DNA from: Bacteroidales bacterium
GTDB taxonomy: Bacteria; Bacteroidota; Bacteroidia; Bacteroidales; JALTDM01
Length of the DNA: 36,209 bases
Direction of reading: 5' to 3'
NCBI GenBank assembly: GCA_027074135.1
Contig: JALTDM010000023.1
Location: forward strand, 1-36,209
Each line of letters starts with the position of its first letter. Within the stretch, counting starts at the first letter, position 1. The notes below the pieces were generated by a model. It saw only the letters and a program-made list of their open reading frames with translations. It ran no database searches and was not told the origin of the DNA. Below, in pieces: positions 32,092-36,209 of this stretch. The position numbers and the translations under genes were made by a program.

Positions 32092-33508
32092 TTCTGCTAA
32101 TATCTTTGTCAAAGTTAATCAAATAAACCAGCTCTTTGGCACGGGTAAGTGCTGTGTAAAGCCAACGGTAATATGCCTTGTCGTGCGGTACAAAATTGAA
32201 ATGCCCCCTGTCCACAAAAACCGTGTTCCACTGTCCGCCTTGAGCTTTGTGGCATGTTACGGCATAAGCAAATTTTACTTCCAAAGCATTGAAATAAGGA
32301 TTCTCCATTACATAATCATAAATTTTCCGTTTGCTTATTCTACGGCCTTTTTTCTCTTTAATTTCTTCCGTGAGTAAATTGTAAAACTCCATTTTGTCTT
32401 CATATCCCAATGATGGTGACGGTGCATACAATGTGTCCAAAATTAATTTAACATCCAATTCAATATCAGGATAATATAACAATGATACAGAAACATCTGC
32501 AAATCTAAAACCGTATTTTTCTTCAAAATCATATATCCTGTTCAGCCTGATAAAATCTCCATTGGCAATAAATGGTATATCGTTTATGCCTTCGGTCCAC
32601 AAGTAATTATTTTTCACCACCATAAGAATATCACCTTCTGTTATTTCCTCGTCATAGTCAAAAATTCTGCGGCGTATTGTGGCATTATATTGATTGGCAG
32701 CTTTATTCGATACGGTTATTATTACTGTTTCTTCTTTCCCGTATTTGTCGTACGCGTTTTCTATGAGTTCCCATATTTCGCTTCTGTCCGGCACTATTAC
32801 ATCTGTTGCAGTTTGTAGTTTTATATTATCAGTGATACCGGTTATCACATTGCGTACATTTGTGGCATTGGTTATTATTCCGGAGTCAAGTGCCTGCCGT
32901 GTTATTTCTGTAAGTTCAAAACTGTTTGTACCGTAACCGAAACCTTTAAGGTAATCTTCAGACAAGGCATAAGCATATTCATCGCCAACAGGTGGCAATT
33001 GGGCGTTGTCTCCTACAAGCAAAAGTTTGTTTCCGTTGTCATTAAACACAAATTCAATCAAGTCTGAAAGCAATGATCCGGACCCGAAAATGTTTTTCTC
33101 TCCGCTGTTTTTTATGTTAATCATAGAAGCTTCGTCCACGATGAACAGAGCATTTTTAAACCTGTTGAAATTTAATCCGAACTTGCCTTCGTATCCCTTG
33201 GAAGTATTTTTGCGGTAAATGTATTTGTGAATGGTAAAGGCGGGCTTGTCGGATATGTCCGATATAACCTTTGCCGCTCTGCCTGTAGGTGCCAGTAAAA
33301 CTACTGGCATACCGTACCTGCTCAAAACATTGGTCAAAATGCTGATAATGGTAGTCTTACCTGTACCTGCATAACCTTTCAGCACAAAAATTCCGTCTTC
33401 CGTACTTGTAATAAATTTCGCAATTTTTTTCAACGCCTCATCTTGTCTTCCTGTTAGGTTGAGGCTTGTGCTCTTAACAAATTCTGTATATAGTTTTTCG
33501 TTTAGCAT
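32078..33508 (-). CDS. RecD-like ATP-dependent DNA helicase (SF1B)
   Basis: 476 residues from the ATG at 33508. Walker A G45-YAGTG-K51-TT, Walker B 'LFIVD125E126ASM', motif III 'LLLVGDNAQLPPVGDEYAY', and the C-terminal UvrD_C_2 motifs 'AVTCHKAQGGQWNTVFVD' and 'RWLYTALTRAKELVYLIN' place it with RecD2/Dda-type SF1 helicases. No N-terminal RecBCD-binding domain is present, so it acts as a stand-alone repair or replication helicase. Such short RecD-like helicases are common in Bacteroidota. It overlaps the 5' end of the glycosylase gene by 14 bases, suggesting linked DNA-repair roles. Confidence 0.88.
   Translation of the reverse strand: MLNEKLYTEFVKSTSLNLTGRQDEALKKIAKFITSTEDGIFVLKGYAGTGKTTIISILTNVLSRYGMPVVLLAPTGRAAKVISDISDKPAFTIHKYIYRKNTSKGYEGKFGLNFNRFKNALFIVDEASMINIKNSGEKNIFGSGSLLSDLIEFVFNDNGNKLLLVGDNAQLPPVGDEYAYALSEDYLKGFGYGTNSFELTEITRQALDSGIITNATNVRNVITGITDNIKLQTATDVIVPDRSEIWELIENAYDKYGKEETVIITVSNKAANQYNATIRRRIFDYDEEITEGDILMVVKNNYLWTEGINDIPFIANGDFIRLNRIYDFEEKYGFRFADVSVSLLYYPDIELDVKLILDTLYAPSPSLGYEDKMEFYNLLTEEIKEKKGRRISKRKIYDYVMENPYFNALEVKFAYAVTCHKAQGGQWNTVFVDRGHFNFVPHDKAYYRWLYTALTRAKELVYLINFDKDISRNEGF
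32110..32117 (-). promoter_or_regulatory. Bacteroidota -7 element (TAACTTTG) for the glycosylase, inside the helicase gene
   Basis: Exact TAnnTTTG on the minus strand, 18 bases before the ATG at 32091 and within the last codons of the helicase. It would allow glycosylase expression separate from the helicase. Confidence 0.45.
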
Positions 33509-33517
33509 GGAAGAGAG

Positions 33518-33525
33518 CAAAAGTA
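33518..33525 (-). promoter_or_regulatory. Bacteroidota -7 promoter element (TACTTTTG) for the helicase
   Basis: Exact TAnnTTTG on the minus strand, only 9 bases before the ATG at 33508, so the mRNA would have a leader of only a few bases. It excludes the TTG at 33520 as start. Confidence 0.6.
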
Positions 33526-33554
33526 GTAAAAAATATTTACCTCCCTAAAATAAA

Positions 33555-33587
33555 AACGGCACGGCAGAAATTAATTGCCGCACCGTT
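33555..33587 (-). terminator. Rho-independent terminator after the M20 dipeptidase
   Basis: A 12-base stem (AACGGCACGGCA with TGCCGCACCGTT, an internal C-A mismatch and otherwise paired) closes a 9-base loop; on the minus strand it is followed by TTTTTATTTT. Confidence 0.8.
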
Positions 33588-33609
33588 GATAATAGGAATT
33601 CACGCAATT

Positions 33610-34995
33610 CTACTTATTCAATTTCGCAAAATACTTGTAAAACAAAGGTATGGTTTCAATTCCTTTGTAAAAGTTTTCGAGCGGGTAGTTTTCGTTCGGC
33701 GAATGGATAGCATCGGTATCGAGACCGAATCCCATCAAAATTGATTTTATTCCCAAAATTTTCTCAAAGGTGGAAATAATAGGAATACTACCACCACTTC
33801 TATATGGTACGGGTTCTTTACCAAATGTGTCTGTCATAGCTTTTTTGGCAGCTTGGTAAGCCGGCAGTGTAATAGGACAAACATAAGCATATCCGCCATG
33901 CAATATTTTAACATCAACCGAAACGGTATCGGGTGCTATTTGCTTGATATAATCTGCTACAAGTTTGCTTATCTTGTGGTGGTCTTGGTCGGGTACCAGT
34001 CTCATTGAAATCTTGGCACTTGCTTTTGAAGGGATAATGGTCTTGGCTCCTTCACCTGTGTACCCGCCCCAAATGCCGTTTACATCGAGAGTAGGTCTTA
34101 TGCCAAGTCTTTCTATCACGGTAAATTCTTTTTCGCCTCCTACTTCTTTTATGCCAATGTCTGACTTGAATTTTTCAATGTCAAATGGTGCTTTGTTCAG
34201 TTCTTTTCTTTCTTCTTCTGAAACCTCCAATACATCATCATAAAATCCGGGAATAAGAATTTTTCCGTTTTCATCTTTCAGCTTGGAAATAATTGTGGCA
34301 AGAACATTTGCGGGATTATCCACTGCACCGCCATAAAGTCCGGAATGCAAATCCCTGTTCGGTCCTGTTACTTCCACTTCAATGTAAGACAAACCTCTCA
34401 AACCTGTAGTAATGGAAGGTTGGTCGGAAGCAATCAAACTTGTATCTGATACGAGAATAATGTCGGCTTTGAGCATATCTTTATGTACCTCACACCACTT
34501 GCCAAGGTTCGGAGAACCGATTTCTTCTTCGCCTTCTATCATGAATTTCACATTGCAAGGCAGCGTGCCGGTTTTGTTCATAAGCTCAAAAGCCTTGGCG
34601 TGCATAAATGATTGACCCTTGTCGTCATCTGCTCCGCGTGCATATATCTTACCGTCTTTTATAACAGGTTCAAACGGGTCGGTTTCCCACAAATCAATAG
34701 GGTCAACAGGCATCACATCCATATGTCCGTAAACAAGAACTGTTGGCAACGATGGATCTATAATTTTTTCGCCATAAGTTACAGGATTCCCGTCTGTTTC
34801 GTAAACTTCAGCCCTGTCGGCACCTGCTTCCAAAAGAATGTTTTTCCAATATTCCGCAGCCTTGTACATATCTTGCTTATATTCTGGCAACGGACTTATA
34901 GAAGGAATCCGAATCAATCCGAAAAGTTCATTCCCAAATCTGTCTTTATTTTTTTCTATATAATTTCTAATCAGGTTTCTATCAAATGTTTCCAT
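33610..34995 (-). CDS. M20 family dipeptidase (carnosinase/CNDP-like)
   Basis: A 461-residue zinc peptidase. Metal ligands: H91-x-D93 ('VYGHMDVMP'), bridging D124 ('ARGADDDKG'), E157/E158 ('MIEGEEEIGS'), D184 ('LVSDTS') and the C-terminal H in 'DAIHSPNENYPLENF'. The dimerisation domain lies at about 205-360 ('DLHSGLYGGAVDNPANVL'). The family removes C-terminal residues from di- and tripeptides in the cytosol. It starts 18 bases after the AMP nucleosidase stop and shares that gene's promoter, with its own terminator downstream. Confidence 0.9.
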   Translation of the reverse strand: METFDRNLIRNYIEKNKDRFGNELFGLIRIPSISPLPEYKQDMYKAAEYWKNILLEAGADRAEVYETDGNPVTYGEKIIDPSLPTVLVYGHMDVMPVDPIDLWETDPFEPVIKDGKIYARGADDDKGQSFMHAKAFELMNKTGTLPCNVKFMIEGEEEIGSPNLGKWCEVHKDMLKADIILVSDTSLIASDQPSITTGLRGLSYIEVEVTGPNRDLHSGLYGGAVDNPANVLATIISKLKDENGKILIPGFYDDVLEVSEEERKELNKAPFDIEKFKSDIGIKEVGGEKEFTVIERLGIRPTLDVNGIWGGYTGEGAKTIIPSKASAKISMRLVPDQDHHKISKLVADYIKQIAPDTVSVDVKILHGGYAYVCPITLPAYQAAKKAMTDTFGKEPVPYRSGGSIPIISTFEKILGIKSILMGFGLDTDAIHSPNENYPLENFYKGIETIPLFYKYFAKLNK

Positions 34996-35013
34996 ACTCG
35001 TTTGTTTTTGTGT

Positions 35014-35787
35014 TTAATCAAATCTAAGATGCTTAACCGAACGACCTTCATCGGCAATTTCTTCAAGTGCTTTAACTCCGATTCTAATGTGGTCGTGAAC
35101 AAAATTTTGTGTAACCAATTTATCGCTCTTGCGGGTTTTTATGCCTGTGCTTATCATCGGTTGGTCACTTACAAGCAACAAAGCTCCGGTAGGTATCTTA
35201 TTGGCAAATCCCACCATAAAAAGTGTGGCGGTTTCCATATCTATTGCCATTGCACGAATCTTACGCAGATATTCTTTAAAGTTTTCGTCGTATTCCCACA
35301 CGCGTCTGTTGGTTGTGTAAACCGTACCTGTCCAATAATCCCTGCCGTAGTCGCGAATATTTGAAGAAACGGCTCTTTGCAAGCTAAATGCAGGTAATGC
35401 AGGTACTTCAGGCGGAAAATAGTCGTTTGAAGTACCTTCTCCTCTTATTGCCGCAATGGGAAGTATAAGGTCTCCGAGTTGGTTCTTTGCTTTCAAGCCG
35501 CCGCACTTGCCCAAAAACAACACTGCTTTTGGCATTATGGCACCCAGTAAGTCCATAACGGTAGCGGCATTTGCACTACCCATACCGAAATTTATCATTG
35601 TGATACGACCGTGCTTTACACTTTGCATAGGCTTACCTTTGCCGATAATTTCACCACCGAATTCTTCAGAAAAAATTTCAAGGTAATTGGTGAAATTTGT
35701 AAGTAAAATGTAATCTGAAAATTCCTCGAGTTCCCTTCCTGTATAACGAGGTAACCAATCTTTTACGATCTCTTCTTTTGTTTTCAT
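35014..35787 (-). CDS. amn: AMP nucleosidase (short Bacteroidota form)
   Basis: 257 residues from the ATG at 35787. It belongs to the nucleoside phosphorylase fold: 'NFGMGSANAATVMDLLGA', 'VLFLGKCGGLK', then 'AMAIDMETATLFMVGFANK' (the purine/ribose-binding Met-Glu-Thr region) and 'LLVSDQPMISTGIKTRKSD', which I associate with AMP nucleosidases. It lacks the N-terminal regulatory domain of the E. coli enzyme (about 480 residues). It hydrolyses AMP to adenine and ribose 5-phosphate. It is first gene of an operon with the M20 dipeptidase. A TTG at 35805 would add six residues but lies in the promoter box. Confidence 0.85.
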   Translation of the reverse strand: MKTKEEIVKDWLPRYTGRELEEFSDYILLTNFTNYLEIFSEEFGGEIIGKGKPMQSVKHGRITMINFGMGSANAATVMDLLGAIMPKAVLFLGKCGGLKAKNQLGDLILPIAAIRGEGTSNDYFPPEVPALPAFSLQRAVSSNIRDYGRDYWTGTVYTTNRRVWEYDENFKEYLRKIRAMAIDMETATLFMVGFANKIPTGALLLVSDQPMISTGIKTRKSDKLVTQNFVHDHIRIGVKALEEIADEGRSVKHLRFD

Positions 35788-35802
35788 ATAACCAAGTTTT
35801 TG

Positions 35803-35810
35803 CAAAGGTA
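35803..35810 (-). promoter_or_regulatory. Bacteroidota -7 promoter element (TACCTTTG) for amn
   Basis: Exact TAnnTTTG on the minus strand, 15 bases before the ATG at 35787. Confidence 0.65.
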
Positions 35811-35859
35811 AAAATTATTTATAAAAAATTATTTATATGTTATAATATTCTTTTTTCTT

Positions 35860-36209
35860 ATGAAGAAGGTTATGGTATTTGGAGTCTTTGATATCTTTCA
35901 TAAGGGGCATGAATATTTTTTAAAAGAGGCAAGAAAACATGGGGATTATTTAATTGCTGTAATACCACCTGATGAAAATATTCTGAAAGAAAAAGGACAT
36001 ATGCCTCATAATAATGTTAATAAAAGAATTATGGTTCTTAATAAATATGTTGATAAGGTAATTGTGGGAGATAAAAGCAATTATATAAAACCATTAATAG
36101 ATGAAATGCCAGATGTAATATGTCTTGGTTATGATCAAAATACAAATTTAGATATCATTGAAAAATATCTGAAAATTAAAAATGTTGATTTAATAAGAAT
36201 ATCTTCTTT
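35860..36209 (+). CDS. Glycerol-3-phosphate/FMN cytidylyl- or adenylyltransferase-like protein (3' end cut by window)
   Basis: The first 116 codons are open from the ATG at 35860 to the window edge. The start 'MKKVMVFGVFDIFHKGHEYF' contains the HxGH nucleotide-binding motif (H14-K-G-H17) of the cytidylyltransferase family. 'RIMVLNKYVDKVIVGD' and 'DVICLGYDQN' are the next conserved strands, and the last codons 'IRISS' approach the ISSTK-like motif near the C-terminus, so only a short piece is missing. TagD-like and archaeal RibL-like (FAD synthase) proteins share this layout and cannot be separated here. A TATAAT at 35841-35846, not a TAnnTTTG box, lies just upstream. Confidence 0.85.
   Translation, partial: MKKVMVFGVFDIFHKGHEYFLKEARKHGDYLIAVIPPDENILKEKGHMPHNNVNKRIMVLNKYVDKVIVGDKSNYIKPLIDEMPDVICLGYDQNTNLDIIEKYLKIKNVDLIRISS

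Noticed and set aside
34612-35364. A 250-residue plus-strand reading frame rich in Cys, Phe and His
   Set aside because: It is antisense to the M20 dipeptidase and AMP nucleosidase genes, both of which have full motif sets; its composition is typical of a shadow frame.
1-36209. CRISPR arrays, tRNA genes, prophage or integrase genes
   Set aside because: I looked for regularly spaced repeats, cloverleaf hallmarks and integrase or phage structural motifs and saw none; the only mobile-element traces are the IS256-like remnants at the left end.

Overview
The window is about 36 kb of low-GC chromosome from a member of the Bacteroidota, most likely an anaerobic or fermentative Bacteroidales-type organism. 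The grounds are TAnnTTTG promoter elements ahead of at least six genes, few strong Shine-Dalgarno sites, a fused FeoA-FeoB with the small Cys-rich FeoB-associated protein, an archaeal/eukaryotic-type ProS, a short AMP nucleosidase, and an OmpP1/FadL-like outer-membrane barrel. All family assignments come from reading motifs; no database search was run.

Layout. (1) 1-1.6 kb is eroded: a broken membrane-protein gene, a truncated IS256-type transposase, an intact-looking ICMT-type methyltransferase, and two IS256-like ends that bracket the last two. (2) 1.7-12.6 kb is one tightly packed minus-strand operon of 13 genes. It encodes a multisubunit complex made of an Mrp-type antiporter module and a complex-I/group-4-hydrogenase-like redox module, in the gene order I associate with archaeal Mbx/Mbs complexes. 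Its last gene fuses a NuoI-like ferredoxin subunit to a GltD/NfnL-type FAD-NAD(P)H oxidoreductase. (3) 12.8-15.7 kb is a secreted M16 zinc protease. (4) 15.8-18.7 kb is an iron-uptake operon (FeoAB, FeoB-associated protein) ending in a thioredoxin-type arsenate reductase. (5) 18.8-23.4 kb holds RNase P RNA, a phosphohexomutase, RmlD and PepD. (6) 23.5-26.7 kb is an outer-membrane barrel plus an unusual Tyr/Trp-rich lipoprotein containing a G9 tract. (7) 26.8-31.3 kb holds ProS and a two-part FAD/Fe-S dehydrogenase. (8) 31.3-36.2 kb holds a divergent uracil-DNA glycosylase, a RecD-like helicase, an M20 dipeptidase, AMP nucleosidase and a truncated cytidylyltransferase.

The most interesting item is the 11-kb complex. 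The large subunit keeps only three of the four Ni-Fe cysteines (the fourth position is Glu) and has no C-terminal processing peptide. The NuoB-like subunit has only three cysteines in total. Two different antiporter-like subunits are present, one with Glu where the TM7 lysine is expected. No NuoE/F/G-type NADH module is present; the GltD/NfnL-like half of the terminal subunit could take its place. I infer an ion-pumping ferredoxin/NAD(P)H oxidoreductase or a polysulfide/disulfide reductase, not a hydrogenase and not a standard complex I.
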